Source: Pseudomonadota bacterium
GTDB taxonomy: Bacteria > Pseudomonadota > Gammaproteobacteria > Burkholderiales > Burkholderiaceae_B
Assembly: GCA_023387815.1 (NCBI GenBank)
Contig: JAEWHK010000050.1
Coordinates: forward strand, 1-64,000
Direction: 5' to 3'
Length of the DNA: 64,000 nt
Part shown: positions 25,691 through 35,093 of the stretch, piece by piece
How the letters are laid out: each line of letters begins with the position of its first letter
How positions within the stretch are numbered: position 1 is the stretch's first letter
The notes under the pieces: model-generated
The model's input: the letters and a program-made list of their open reading frames with translations, nothing else
The model's database searches: none
Told to the model about the DNA's origin: nothing
Position numbers and translations under genes: made by a program

Positions 25691-26932
25691 TTATGCGGCC
25701 AGCACTTGAATCTGCTCGATGCGATTCATGCGATAGCCCGATGGATTCCAATTGGCGCTAACGGGCTGCGTTTCACCATTCTGATTTGTCGCACGCACCA
25801 TCAGCCGGTATTCTCCCTTCTCGGGCGGTGTGAACTCGCCGGTCCATTCCCGAAACGAGTATTTGCTGATCTCCTCTCCCAGTTTCGTGCTGGTCCAGGA
25901 AGCCCCGCCGTCTGTTGAAAGCTCAACGGTTTTGATACCGGAACCACCATCAAATGCAATACCACGCAACGCCATGGGTTTTCCAACCGTGGCCTGTGCG
26001 TCATTGGCTACGTTTGTAATAAACGACCTGACGGAAAATCGTTCTATCGGAATGGTCTTTTTGGGCGTCTCGCCGGGTTTGACGCAATGACAGTCGTTAT
26101 CCGGAATTCGATAAGCCTTGCTCATCCAGAATCCGTCAAACACATCATCCATGACTTCAATGTCATTTACATGCTTGACCCAGTACGTACCATAATAGCC
26201 AGGCACCACAAGGCGCAAAGGAAAGCCGTTAAGCAAGGGAAGATCTTCATCATTCATGGCCCAGGCCAGCATCACTTCTCCGTCCATGCCATGTTCAATA
26301 TCCAATGCCTTTATAAAGTCCGGCCCTCCGGGAACAGGTGGTTTGTCCAGCCCGTTGAATGCAACCTGTTTTGCCGATTTCGCAACACCCGCCCGCTCAA
26401 GCACATCCTTGAGTGCAACACCCTTCCAGCGCGCGTTACCCATGGCTCCGTGACCCAACTGTCCGCCATTGATACGGGGTTCAAAAAAACCTCGACTGTT
26501 GCCTGAACACTGATGCACCGCGGTTATTTCCTTGACTGGAAGCTTCTTCAATTCGTCCAGCGACAGTTCCAGGGGAGTATTGACCGAGCCGTGAATTTTC
26601 AGGCGAAATGTTTTCGTATCGACTTCATTTGGAATACCGCTCCAGTGATAGCGCACAAAGAATGCGTCATTGGGCGTAATGAGGCCTTCATTGAATACAG
26701 TGAAAGGCGTTTCCAGCTGGGGCGGTCGATTGGTCAGAACAATGAGAGGACGTTTCCCCGGAAATGCCTCAAGACTGCGCTCTCCATTTGCAAACGGCAA
26801 TGTGATTGTGTCTTTTTCTGTAGCGGCAAACGCATTTCCCAAAGCCATGGAAGACCAGAGCCCGATGCTGCCGTATCCCGCTGATTTCAGAAATCGCCGT
26901 CTGGCAGCGCCTTGGTAGCTATCCTTTTGCAT
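25691..26932 (-). CDS. sorA: sulfite dehydrogenase molybdenum subunit SorA (sulfite oxidase family)
   Basis: This 413-residue enzyme oxidises sulfite to sulfate in the periplasm. It carries a Tat signal (ARRRFLKSAG, residues 10-19), fitting export of a folded molybdopterin protein. The Mo-ligating Cys is in HQCSGNSRGFF (C142), and the C-terminal dimerisation domain starts near residue 300. It is followed by the cytochrome gene sorB, giving the known SorAB pair. A purine-rich ribosome binding site (AAGGAAGAG) precedes the ATG. Related YedY/MsrP proteins share the fold, but length, context and cytochrome partner favour SorA. Confidence 0.88.
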   Translation of the reverse strand: MQKDSYQGAARRRFLKSAGYGSIGLWSSMALGNAFAATEKDTITLPFANGERSLEAFPGKRPLIVLTNRPPQLETPFTVFNEGLITPNDAFFVRYHWSGIPNEVDTKTFRLKIHGSVNTPLELSLDELKKLPVKEITAVHQCSGNSRGFFEPRINGGQLGHGAMGNARWKGVALKDVLERAGVAKSAKQVAFNGLDKPPVPGGPDFIKALDIEHGMDGEVMLAWAMNDEDLPLLNGFPLRLVVPGYYGTYWVKHVNDIEVMDDVFDGFWMSKAYRIPDNDCHCVKPGETPKKTIPIERFSVRSFITNVANDAQATVGKPMALRGIAFDGGSGIKTVELSTDGGASWTSTKLGEEISKYSFREWTGEFTPPEKGEYRLMVRATNQNGETQPVSANWNPSGYRMNRIEQIQVLAA

Positions 26933-27348
26933 GTCTCTTCCTTTTACTTCGTTTGCGAACTGGCACGGCTTGCTTCCTGCCTGGCAATCCGGCTTTCCCT
27001 GAAATCTGACAGTTCGGCCGCAAGACCGGAATATCAGGCAATCAAACCAGAATCGTGAAATTCATATATATGACTTTAATCGCATATATTACTACAGGTA
27101 ATTAGACATGTATAGCACCAGCTGTAACCGCACGATGGAGCCAGCCAATAAAATGCCGGCGGAGAATCTCGCGCCGGCAGATAATTGTTCAAATGATTGT
27201 CTGTCTGGACAGTATTCGTTATAAATAATGGAATACATGACAGATGAATTTATGTCGTATGAAATTATGAAGATGAATTCATCACTAATGAAATTAATTG
27301 CTCGCTGTTGAACACCAGTCAGAAAATGACTGGTATTCATTACCGCAA
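26933..27348. other. intergenic stretch of 416 bases
   Basis: No gene is supported. The middle is AT-rich (runs of TATATA near 27065 and 27085). Two hairpins are visible: one at 27154-27179 on the minus strand, and a perfect 8-bp stem (ACCAGTCA/TGACTGGT, 27314-27334) just beyond the stop of the PepSY gene without a T run. Confidence 0.6.
27154..27179 (-). terminator. probable Rho-independent terminator, minus strand
   Basis: TGCCGGCG (27154-27161) pairs perfectly with CGCCGGCA (27172-27179) around a 10-base loop. Read on the minus strand it is followed by TTTTATT. It could end the transcript of the PepSY gene about 170 bases upstream. Confidence 0.6.
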
Positions 27349-27681
27349 TTAACGGTGATGTTTGGCATAGGGACCGTGGTTATTGACATGGCTGCGCGGT
27401 CCGCCCTGACGATCCGTGCGCAGTATCCTGCCATTGCGGGCGTCAACTTCCACCTTCACAACGGAACGTGCCTTTCTGACGCCCACTGAATAGGCACGAC
27501 GTCCTTGATAGTGATCGGGTTCGGCGTTGAAAGCCTTGCCGCCAACGGCTCTTTCGGCGATTCTCATTGCCTGAGTCGGAGAAACGTCACCGCGGTATCC
27601 GTGCTGATAAGACAGCGCCTGACTCACAGGTGCTGCTGCAACAAGTAAACCTATCATGCCGGCAGTAAGGAATTTTTTCAT
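27349..27681 (-). CDS. exported PepSY-domain protein
   Basis: This 110-residue protein has a Sec signal peptide (about 23 residues, ending in SQAL) and a single PepSY domain (about residues 33-82: SPTQAMRIAERAVGG, then YSVGVRKARSVVKVEVDA and NGRIL). PepSY domains are small periplasmic or membrane-linked modules often found near peptidases or in haem/iron contexts. The His-rich C-terminal tail (HVNNHGPYAKHHR) could bind metal. AAGGTG precedes the ATG at 27681; the longer frame from 27780 lacks support. Role unknown. Confidence 0.82.
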   Translation of the reverse strand: MKKFLTAGMIGLLVAAAPVSQALSYQHGYRGDVSPTQAMRIAERAVGGKAFNAEPDHYQGRRAYSVGVRKARSVVKVEVDARNGRILRTDRQGGPRSHVNNHGPYAKHHR

Positions 27682-27847
27682 GATTTCACCTTGTAAATGT
27701 CTCAAAAACGGCCATGAAATTTCAGTCGTAATTAATAGACTGTTCACTGTTGATCGGCTGCACGACACCAATATAATCACAAAAAATCAGACAGCAAGGC
27801 TTTGAAAGGTACTGACATATCTGGCATTGTGCCGTAACCGATTGCAG

Positions 27848-28891
27848 TCAAACCTGCTCAAATTGCAGACGCACTCTGCCTCGCTGGCAAACAATATGAC
27901 AACCTTCATGCTTCAGCAGAATATTGCGGTCATGGCCCAGCGCATGGACTTCACGCAGTTGACGCAACCACTGAGTCAGACGCGCTTCTGTTGGCATGGG
28001 CAGCCGAACTCGCCGCAGCCACTGCCGCAAGACATTGGCCTGGCGATAAGAAGGAAGCTGTCGCCAGCGGGCCAGTGAAAACGATAGCCCGTCTTCTGCC
28101 AGTTCACATTCGCGCAGATCCATCTCTCCCAGATCCTGCAGCATCAATGCGCTTTCTGCCATGACGCGCGCATGACGCAACATATTGCCCTGCCACTGCG
28201 GCCAGCGGTCGTTCAGAATGGGTGTGAGCAAGGTTCTGACAGCAGCTCGTGTATATCTGGCATCATGATTGGTTGGGTCACTGACAGCCCCCCATCCGGT
28301 CTGGGCTTGGTATCGCGCTGCTGCTTCCAGAATATGACTTCTTTCTAGCTGCAGCCAGGGTCGGTGAATATGCAAATGGTCGCGCGTGACCTGATCCGGC
28401 ATGCCAGACATTCCCTGAACACCTGCACCGCGCAGAAGCCGCAATAACAGGGTCTCTGCCTGATCATCCCGATGATGAGCGAGCAGCATATGATGACAGT
28501 TGTGATAATCTGACCAGGACAGCCAGGCGTTGTAGCGCGCCTGCCTCGCAGCCGCTTCGGTCCCCTTCCCGGTTCCTTCTGCCACCTGCACAGGCAGGTA
28601 ATGAAAGGCCACGCCCGATGCGCGCGCCAGTTGCGCTGTGTGCGCAGCCCAGGCGTCTGCATCGGCAAGCAAACCGTGATGTACGTGTACGGCGTGGAGT
28701 GTTTTTTGATATTGCCCGGCAATCTGAGCCGCAGCGACCAGCAGCATGGCGGAGTCGGCCCCGCCACTCACGCCAATTGCGATATCGGATGCACCAATAC
28801 CTGAAATGACCGTGTGCAGCGGCTGCAGCAGTGCCTGGTCATGCACCGCCACTTGCGGCAAAGAAGAATTATTTATCCTGGACTCGACCAT
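27848..28891 (-). CDS. tilS: tRNA(Ile)-lysidine synthase
   Basis: TilS attaches lysine to C34 of the CAU-anticodon tRNA(Ile) using ATP, so that it reads AUA. The PP-loop GVSGGADSAMLL (about residues 39-50) is intact, and HHRDDQAET (about residue 138) is the second conserved segment. At 347 residues it is shorter than E. coli TilS (432), with the C-terminal domains reduced. It overlaps the end of accA by 23 bases, so the two form an operon, as in related Burkholderiales. Confidence 0.93.
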   Translation of the reverse strand: MVESRINNSSLPQVAVHDQALLQPLHTVISGIGASDIAIGVSGGADSAMLLVAAAQIAGQYQKTLHAVHVHHGLLADADAWAAHTAQLARASGVAFHYLPVQVAEGTGKGTEAAARQARYNAWLSWSDYHNCHHMLLAHHRDDQAETLLLRLLRGAGVQGMSGMPDQVTRDHLHIHRPWLQLERSHILEAAARYQAQTGWGAVSDPTNHDARYTRAAVRTLLTPILNDRWPQWQGNMLRHARVMAESALMLQDLGEMDLRECELAEDGLSFSLARWRQLPSYRQANVLRQWLRRVRLPMPTEARLTQWLRQLREVHALGHDRNILLKHEGCHIVCQRGRVRLQFEQV

Positions 28892-29828
28892 AGGACATGA
28901 GTCGCTCCAGCCGTTTGTCCAGAAGCTCGTCGATGTCCATGCCTGACACCAGGCGCAATGCTTCGGAAAGGGCGCGTTTCAGCGACTTGGCCATGCCTGC
29001 GGCATCACGCTGTGCGCCGCCGATAGGCTCAGGCACGATTTTGTCGATCAGGCCCAGCTCAAGCAGACGGGGCGCCGTAATGGCCAGCGCTTCTGCCGCA
29101 ACCGGCGCCTTGTCGGCACTGCGCCACAGAATGGACGCGCAGCCTTCCGGAGAGATCACGCCATAAGTGGAATATTGCAGCATCTGCACCACATCGCCGA
29201 CGGCGATGGCAAGCGCGCCGCCCGAGCCACCTTCACCAATAATGGTGGAAATAATGGGGACACGCAATTCTGCCATGGCATACAGATTATGGCCGATGGC
29301 CTCGGACTGGCCACGCTCTTCAGCACCAATCCCGGGATACGCGCCCGGCGTATCCACAAATGTGAAAACAGGCAGCTGGAATTTTTCTGCCAGACGCATC
29401 AGTCGCAGGGCCTTACGGTAACCTTCCGGACGCGGCATGCCGAAATTGCGCCGGGCCCGTTCCTTGGTATCACGACCTTTTTGATGACCGATAACCATGC
29501 AGGCCTCGCCGTTGAACCGTGCCAGACCTCCGACAATGGACAGGTCATCTTCATACATACGGTCGCCGTGCAGTTCATGAAAATCAGTGAAGATTTCGCG
29601 AACATAGTCCATGGTATAGGGACGTTGCGGGTGACGCGCAACCAGCGCGGTTTGCCAGGGCGTGAGCTTCGAATAAATACTATTGGTCAGACTTTCGCTT
29701 TTTTGCTGCAGCTTGGTGATTTCTTCAGAAATATCGACCGCCGAATCAGAAGAAACGTGACGCAGCTGCTCGATTTTCTGTTCGAGCTCTGCAATGGGTT
29801 CTTCAAATTCTAAAAAAGTAAATTTCAT
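28869..29828 (-). CDS. accA: acetyl-CoA carboxylase carboxyltransferase subunit alpha
   Basis: AccA with AccD transfers the carboxyl group from carboxybiotin to acetyl-CoA, the committed step of fatty acid synthesis. The 319-residue length is standard. Family segments are easily seen: the N-terminal FLEFEEPIAELEQKIEQL helix, FTDFHELHGDR, FTFVDTPGAYPGIGAEERGQ (about residues 155-174) and GEGGSGGALAI. The gene is between a DNA glycosylase gene and tilS on the same strand. Confidence 0.97.
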   Translation of the reverse strand: MKFTFLEFEEPIAELEQKIEQLRHVSSDSAVDISEEITKLQQKSESLTNSIYSKLTPWQTALVARHPQRPYTMDYVREIFTDFHELHGDRMYEDDLSIVGGLARFNGEACMVIGHQKGRDTKERARRNFGMPRPEGYRKALRLMRLAEKFQLPVFTFVDTPGAYPGIGAEERGQSEAIGHNLYAMAELRVPIISTIIGEGGSGGALAIAVGDVVQMLQYSTYGVISPEGCASILWRSADKAPVAAEALAITAPRLLELGLIDKIVPEPIGGAQRDAAGMAKSLKRALSEALRLVSGMDIDELLDKRLERLMSYGRVQDK

Positions 29829-29862
29829 AGTTGTCTTGTCATGAATGGTTTTTCACGGATAC

Positions 29863-30498
29863 TCAGGCGACGGTTTCGAGACTGCGCCACAAATACCATG
29901 TAGCCACTGTTCGCCACGGTTGCCATGATTGCGCAACCTCACGCACCTCATAGCGGGATACGGGCTCACCGCTAAAGTAGTGTACTGAGATTGCCTTAAG
30001 CAGGCCCGGGTCATCGATAGGCAGAACGTCAGGGCGATGCAGATTGAAAATCAGGAACATCTCGGCCGTCCAGCGGCTGATTCCCCGAATCGCGCATAAC
30101 TCCGTTACGATATCTTCGTCGTCCATTTTAGACCATTTCAGCGGATTTACTTTCTTCTCGTTGAAATGGTTCGCCAAATCCAGTATGTATTCGGCCTTGC
30201 GCTTGGACAGACCAGCCTGCCGCCATTGCGCCACATTGTATTCAAGAACCGTCGCCGGCGACGGTCTGTGACCGCAAACCTGCGTGAAATTCTTCCATAG
30301 GTTGTCGGCGGTACGGACAGAAATCTGTTGTCCGATAATGGCGCGCGCAAGTGTGACGAACGCCGTTTTATTGGTCGCCAGCCACAAATTTGGGTAGGCG
30401 GGTATGATTTTGCGAAGAATGCGGTCCTTGCGAATCAGAAATGAGACGGCTTCATCCCAGTATTCGGGCTTGACCGCGGCGGGTGCTGCAGATGACAT
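29863..30498 (-). CDS. DNA-3-methyladenine glycosylase II (AlkA-like, HhH-GPD)
   Basis: This 211-residue base-excision enzyme has the helix-hairpin-helix plus Gly/Pro-Asp signature: the hairpin around LCAIRGISRWTAEMFLIF (about residues 137-154) and the catalytic Asp in PIDDPGL (about residue 167). It removes alkylated purines such as 3-methyladenine. It lacks the N-terminal domain of E. coli AlkA, as in the short bacterial subgroup. A GGGGA ribosome binding site precedes the ATG at 30498, which fits better than 30525 inside cysS. Gene order cysS - glycosylase - accA suggests co-transcription. Confidence 0.88.
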   Translation of the reverse strand: MSSAAPAAVKPEYWDEAVSFLIRKDRILRKIIPAYPNLWLATNKTAFVTLARAIIGQQISVRTADNLWKNFTQVCGHRPSPATVLEYNVAQWRQAGLSKRKAEYILDLANHFNEKKVNPLKWSKMDDEDIVTELCAIRGISRWTAEMFLIFNLHRPDVLPIDDPGLLKAISVHYFSGEPVSRYEVREVAQSWQPWRTVATWYLWRSLETVA

Positions 30499-30509
30499 GT
30501 CTTCCCCTT

Positions 30510-31961
30510 TCAGGCGCGACGCCATTGCGTCAGGCCACCCGGTTTATCCTCCAGTTCCACGCCCTGCTCTTTCAATTGCGCGCGAATCTGGTCAGCTTTG
30601 GCGAAATCCCGCTGCTGCTTGGCTTCGCGACGCTGTTCGATCAGCGCTTCGATCTCGGACTCGCTCAGGGCGTCAGACGTGGCTGCTCCGCCTTCCCGAC
30701 GTACATAGCGTGTGGGTGATTTCAGATATTGCTGCGGATCCTGCTGCAGCAGACCCAGAACACCACCCAGCGCGCGAATGCGGCCACTTAAAGCGGCACT
30801 GTTCTCGCGGTTCGCTTCCGTGACCATATCAAAGAGGACGGCAATAGCGACGGCAGTGTTGAAGTCGTCGTCCATGGCCGCCTTGAACGATTGTTCATAT
30901 GGCAGCGACCAGTCTATTTCCCTTGCGGGTGTCACGCCGGTATTGTTGAATGTCTGGTAGATGCGATCGAGCGCAGCCTGCGCGTTATAGAGATTGTCTG
31001 GCGTAAAGTTCTGAGGACTGCGATAGTGGTTGCGTACCACAAAGAAACGCAGCATTTCCGCTTCGCGCGCGTTGACCTGATACTCTGCCGTTGCCGCATC
31101 CGGCTGCGTGCTGATCGTATCGCGGATCGTTCGGAAATTGCCCAGCGATTTGGACATTTTTTCATCATCGACCATGAGCGGACCGCAATGCATCCAGCAG
31201 GTCGCAAGCGTACCGCCATAGGCGCCTTCAGACTGCGCAATTTCGTTTTCGTGATGCGGGAACTTCAGATCCGGTCCGCCGCCATGAATATCCAGGGGCT
31301 GACCCAGCAGTTCGCGACTCATGGCCGAGCATTCAATATGCCAGCCCGGACGACCGCGCCCATAGGGCGACTCCCAGATGGAATCTTCCGGCTCATCTGG
31401 TTTGGCGGCTTTCCAGAGCACAAAATCAAACGGATCGCGCTTGCCATCGGATACCGCAACGCGGTTTCCGGCCCGCAGATCATCCAGCACTTTGCCGGAA
31501 AGCTTGCCATAGCCCTCAAAACTGCGAACGGCGTAATTGACATCGCCGTCCGGCGTCTGGTAGGCAAGATCCTTTGCCTGCAAATCCTTGATGATCTGCA
31601 GCATTCCCGGAATGTGCAGGGTGGCACGTGGCTCCTGATCGGGCGGCTGCACGTTGAGTGCACGTTCATCGGCGTGCATGGCATCAGTATAGAAAGTAGT
31701 AACGGACTGTAAAGGCTGATTCAGGGAAACGGCCTTATTGATGATTTTGTCGTCTATATCGGTGATGTTGCGAACATATTGAACCTGATAGCCGCTTTGT
31801 CGCAGCCAGCGCTGCACCACATCAAAGCTGACCAGCATGCGGGCATGGCCCAGATGACAGAAGTCGTAAACCGTCATGCCGCAAACGTACATCCTTACCT
31901 TGCCGGGTTCAGCGGTGACAAGCGGCTCTTTGTTGCGGGAAAGGGAATTGAATATTTGCAT
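30510..31961 (-). CDS. cysS: cysteinyl-tRNA synthetase
   Basis: This class I synthetase charges tRNA(Cys). At 483 residues it is of standard length. The zinc Cys is in VCGMTVYD (about residue 28), the HIGH-type motif reads HLGHARM, the KMSKS motif is exact (about residue 268), and the second zinc ligands are around HIECSAMS and HHENE. It begins a minus-strand group with the glycosylase, accA and tilS genes. Confidence 0.97.
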   Translation of the reverse strand: MQIFNSLSRNKEPLVTAEPGKVRMYVCGMTVYDFCHLGHARMLVSFDVVQRWLRQSGYQVQYVRNITDIDDKIINKAVSLNQPLQSVTTFYTDAMHADERALNVQPPDQEPRATLHIPGMLQIIKDLQAKDLAYQTPDGDVNYAVRSFEGYGKLSGKVLDDLRAGNRVAVSDGKRDPFDFVLWKAAKPDEPEDSIWESPYGRGRPGWHIECSAMSRELLGQPLDIHGGGPDLKFPHHENEIAQSEGAYGGTLATCWMHCGPLMVDDEKMSKSLGNFRTIRDTISTQPDAATAEYQVNAREAEMLRFFVVRNHYRSPQNFTPDNLYNAQAALDRIYQTFNNTGVTPAREIDWSLPYEQSFKAAMDDDFNTAVAIAVLFDMVTEANRENSAALSGRIRALGGVLGLLQQDPQQYLKSPTRYVRREGGAATSDALSESEIEALIEQRREAKQQRDFAKADQIRAQLKEQGVELEDKPGGLTQWRRA

Positions 31962-32154
31962 GGCGGAGAAAAAAACCGGGCTCGCTAACGGTCGGGATTG
32001 ACCGAAGCAGCAAAGAAAAAAGCCGTAGCAGGATGGGGTTTGTTACGCCGCAAGCCCAACTAAGGCTAAAATACGAAGGACTAAGTATAGCAATTCCTCA
32101 ACAGAGGCAGCTCATACTTGAAGGTTTTCTTTCACGATTTTCTGGATACGCGCT

Positions 32155-32892
32155 GTGAAATTTCCTGTCATTCGACGTTCGCTGATCTTGTATTCGCTGT
32201 GTCTGCTGCCGGTCGTGCCGGTTATGGCCCAGCAGAATACCCCGTACCCGGCAAATACCTATCTGCCTGACGGTACCCATGCGGTGAACCAAAGCAACAG
32301 CAGCAGTAACACCATTCCGGCTCCTATCTATAACCAGCAGTCCGACACCCCAGCGCGGGAGCCCGGCTGGCAGGGTCTGGCCAATGTGCTGAAAAAGCTG
32401 GAACCCTCCGTTGATACTTCCATTCCTGAAACAGCCTCTGGCGCTGCCAGTCGCCTCAGCGGAATGATTTCCAACGGACAGGCTGCCCGCGCCCTGCAGG
32501 AAATAGAACGCAGGCAGAACGCGAATGACCGCATTATTGCGCCCGCCACCGATGTACAAATGCTGTTTCTCAAAGGACGTGCCCTGGCGGCGCTGGGTCG
32601 CAATACCGAGGCCATCGAGGTCTATCGCGGCATGACTTCCAGTTATCCGGAACTGGCCGAGCCCTGGAATAATATGGCAGCGCTCTATTTGCAGGCCGGT
32701 CTGACCGACCCCGCCTATGAAGCCTTGAAAACCGCCCTTTCCATCAATCCCCGTTATGGCGTGGCGCTTCGTAATATGGGCATGGTTCAGCTCGTGCTAT
32801 CGCAGAAAGCATTTGCCGAGGCATCGCGTCAGGGAATCCCGGCAGCTGCCAATCAGGCACAGGCCATCCAGCGAATTATCCAGGGTAACTAA
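32155..32892 (+). CDS. exported TPR-repeat protein
   Basis: This 245-residue protein starts at a GTG with a Sec signal peptide (about 25 residues, ending in VMAQ). A low-complexity Asn/Ser segment (about residues 38-60) is followed by tetratricopeptide repeats in the C-terminal half (about 105-235; for example EPWNNMAALYLQAGL and AYEALKTALSINPRYGVAL). TPRs mediate protein contacts in the periplasm. It lies 2 bases before a cyclophilin gene with a signal peptide, which suggests a joint role in envelope protein folding or assembly. Confidence 0.85.
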   Translation: MKFPVIRRSLILYSLCLLPVVPVMAQQNTPYPANTYLPDGTHAVNQSNSSSNTIPAPIYNQQSDTPAREPGWQGLANVLKKLEPSVDTSIPETASGAASRLSGMISNGQAARALQEIERRQNANDRIIAPATDVQMLFLKGRALAALGRNTEAIEVYRGMTSSYPELAEPWNNMAALYLQAGLTDPAYEALKTALSINPRYGVALRNMGMVQLVLSQKAFAEASRQGIPAAANQAQAIQRIIQGN

Positions 32893-32894
32893 CC

Positions 32895-33524
32895 GTGATT
32901 TCTACTTTTGCCATTTCACGCCGCATCGCCGGACTTGCGCTATGCGCCATTCTTTCGGCCACGGCGGTCGGCGCTGCCTACGCAACCGATTCATCAACCA
33001 AAAAGGAACTATCCATGAGCCAACCAAAGGTCAAGCTGCAAACAAACCAGGGTGACATCGTCCTGGAACTGAATGCTGAAAAGGCACCGGTCACCACCGA
33101 AAACTTTTTGAAATACGTCAACAATGGTTTCTTTGACAATCTGATTTTCCACCGTGTGATCAAAGGCTTTATGATCCAGGGCGGCGGCTTCGACGTAGAC
33201 ATGAAACAGAAAGCTACCGAAGCGCCAATCAAGAACGAGGCCGACAACGGTCTGAAAAACGACAAATACACCATTGCCATGGCACGTACCAACGATCCGC
33301 AATCGGCAACGGCACAGTTTTTCATCAATGCAAAAGACAACGACTTCCTGAATTTCACTGCACCGACAGCCCAGGGCTGGGGTTATGCCGTTTTCGGTAA
33401 AGTGGTGGAAGGCCAGGACGTGGTCGACAAAATCGAAGGCGTTCGTACAGGCAATCGCGGCTTCCATCAGGACGTGCCTGTTGAGCCCGTTATTATTGAA
33501 AAAGCCAGCGTTGTTGGCAACTGA
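32895..33524 (+). CDS. ppi: cyclophilin-type peptidyl-prolyl cis-trans isomerase, possibly two forms
   Basis: The catalytic domain (about residues 44-208) has the cyclophilin core: FHRVIKGFMIQGGGFD (Arg and Gln of the active site) and ATAQFFIN. Translation from GTG at 32895 adds a Sec signal peptide (about 36 residues, ending in AYA), giving a periplasmic protein. But an internal ATG at 33015 has a much better ribosome binding site (AAAGGAACT) and starts exactly where cytoplasmic PpiB-like proteins start (MSQPKVKLQT). Both a periplasmic and a cytoplasmic enzyme may therefore be made from one gene. It overlaps lpxH at its 3' end. Confidence 0.9.
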   Translation: MISTFAISRRIAGLALCAILSATAVGAAYATDSSTKKELSMSQPKVKLQTNQGDIVLELNAEKAPVTTENFLKYVNNGFFDNLIFHRVIKGFMIQGGGFDVDMKQKATEAPIKNEADNGLKNDKYTIAMARTNDPQSATAQFFINAKDNDFLNFTAPTAQGWGYAVFGKVVEGQDVVDKIEGVRTGNRGFHQDVPVEPVIIEKASVVGN

Positions 33525-34287
33525 TTTCACCCTGCACGGCACCGTCTGGGTCGCTTCGGATATTCATCTGGCGCGGCAGGTTCCTGAAACCTGTCGCGTT
33601 TTCTATCGCTTTCTGGATGAAGCCAGAGCACACGCTAATGCGCTCATTCTGGCGGGCGATATTTTTGATGCCTGGATTGGTGATGATGCCGCCCTGAAAG
33701 ATCCTGAGCCCTGGCTGCAGGAAGCCATCGATCATCTGAGCAGCACGGCAAAAGTCATCCCGCTCTTCATTGGTCATGGCAATCGTGATTTTCTGATGGG
33801 ACAGGCGCTGGCAGATCGATTGGGCGCCACCCTGCTTGAAGAATCCACGCTTTTTCAGACCGATGCCGGACTGGTCCATATCAGTCACGGCGACGAGCTC
33901 TGTACGCATGACACTGCCTTCCAGCGCTTTCGCAGGATATCCCGCCATCCGCTGGGCAGGCGTTTCTTTCTGTCCTTGCCCTTGAAGTTGCGCCGGCTTA
34001 TCGCGCGGCGCGCACGCAAGACCAGTATGCATTCGCATGGCAGGAAACCCATGTATCTGATGGATGTGGCGCACGAGGCTGTCGCATCAGTCTATCGCAA
34101 ACATCCGGCTCTGATTCACATGGTGCATGGTCACACACACAAGCCCAAATGCCACAAGTTCGAAGAACTTGGCACAGCGCGCGTTCGCTGGGTACTGCCT
34201 GACTGGGAATGGGATCATCCCCCGTTTCGCGGCGGCTATCTGGCAATCAACGGTTCAGGCATCACCATGCATTCCTATCTTCCCTGA
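33514..34287 (+). CDS. lpxH: UDP-2,3-diacylglucosamine diphosphatase
   Basis: LpxH cleaves UDP-2,3-diacylglucosamine to lipid X in lipid A synthesis at the inner membrane. The metallophosphatase motifs are all present: SDIHL, GDIFDAWIGDD, GHGNRDF, SHGDELCT and HGHTH. No ATG is suitably placed; TTG at 33511 or 33514, inside the end of the cyclophilin gene, gives the expected length (about 257 residues). ppi followed by lpxH is a common order in this group. The 3' end overlaps the convergent crotonase gene by 13 bases. Confidence 0.92.
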   Translation: MATDFTLHGTVWVASDIHLARQVPETCRVFYRFLDEARAHANALILAGDIFDAWIGDDAALKDPEPWLQEAIDHLSSTAKVIPLFIGHGNRDFLMGQALADRLGATLLEESTLFQTDAGLVHISHGDELCTHDTAFQRFRRISRHPLGRRFFLSLPLKLRRLIARRARKTSMHSHGRKPMYLMDVAHEAVASVYRKHPALIHMVHGHTHKPKCHKFEELGTARVRWVLPDWEWDHPPFRGGYLAINGSGITMHSYLP

Positions 34288-35075
34288 AACTGAGGCTTGC
34301 GTTTTTCACGGAAGGCGCGACTGCCTTCTCTGTAGTCTTCAGTCATACCCATTTCCCGCTGCAATTCAATTTCCAGTGTCAGCTGCTGATCCAGGCTGTT
34401 GTCTGCACTCGCGTAAAAGGCCAGCTTGGTAGCTGCCAGCGCCCGGGTTGCGCCTGATACCAGCTGGTTATGAACCGTCTGCATCTCGCTCTGCAACTGA
34501 TCGTCGTCTATACATTTCCAGATCATGCCCCATTGCTCGGCCTGCTCCGCCGTCACGGGCTCTGCGAGCATGGCGGCTCCCATGGCGCGCTGCATGCCAA
34601 CCAGCCGGGGCAGAAAATGCGTGGAGCCCGCATCCGGGACCAGACTGATTTTGGAGAATGCCTGAATGAATTTGGCTGATTTGACTGCAAATATCAGATC
34701 ACAAGCCAGGGCCAGGCTCATGCCCGCCCCCGCAGCCACACCATTGACGAAACAGATAATGGGGGCCGGCAAGGCACGCATGCGCAGAATCAAAGGCCTG
34801 TAATTTTTCTCCAGCGCTTCGCCCAGATCCCGGAACTGACCCGGCGCCAGCGGCTGGCGCTCGCCCAGATCCTGACCCGCACAAAAGCCGCGACCGGCAC
34901 CAGTCAGGATCACGCCACGCAAATCTGCCCGGGATTCAAGAAAGTCCATGGCATCGCGCAATTCCTCGTGCATTTGCTGGGTAAAGCTGTTGAGCCGGTC
35001 CTGTCTGTTCAACGTGATGTATCCCACACAATCGCGATATTCAAATTCAATCGCTTCGTACACTTTCTTATCCAC
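34275..35075 (-). CDS. enoyl-CoA hydratase/isomerase family protein (PaaG-like)
   Basis: This 266-residue crotonase-fold enzyme resembles PaaG (ring-1,2-epoxyphenylacetyl-CoA isomerase): GRGFCAGQDLGERQ, NGVAAGAGMSLALACDL and SLVPDAGSTHFLPRLVG, with the Asp of PDAG in the PaaG catalytic position. No other paa genes are nearby, so the substrate may be another unsaturated acyl-CoA. The GTG at 35075 is preceded by AAGGGGAG at good spacing and is preferred to TTG at 35093. It is divergent from the DUF35/thiolase-fold operon, sharing a 300-base control region. Confidence 0.85.
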   Translation of the reverse strand: MDKKVYEAIEFEYRDCVGYITLNRQDRLNSFTQQMHEELRDAMDFLESRADLRGVILTGAGRGFCAGQDLGERQPLAPGQFRDLGEALEKNYRPLILRMRALPAPIICFVNGVAAGAGMSLALACDLIFAVKSAKFIQAFSKISLVPDAGSTHFLPRLVGMQRAMGAAMLAEPVTAEQAEQWGMIWKCIDDDQLQSEMQTVHNQLVSGATRALAATKLAFYASADNSLDQQLTLEIELQREMGMTEDYREGSRAFREKRKPQFQGR

Positions 35076-35093
35076 TGCTGCTCTCCCCTTCAA

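Noticed and set aside
30891..31712. 273-codon plus-strand frame across cysS
   Set aside because: Antisense shadow of cysS; the composition mirrors the real gene and no domain is visible.
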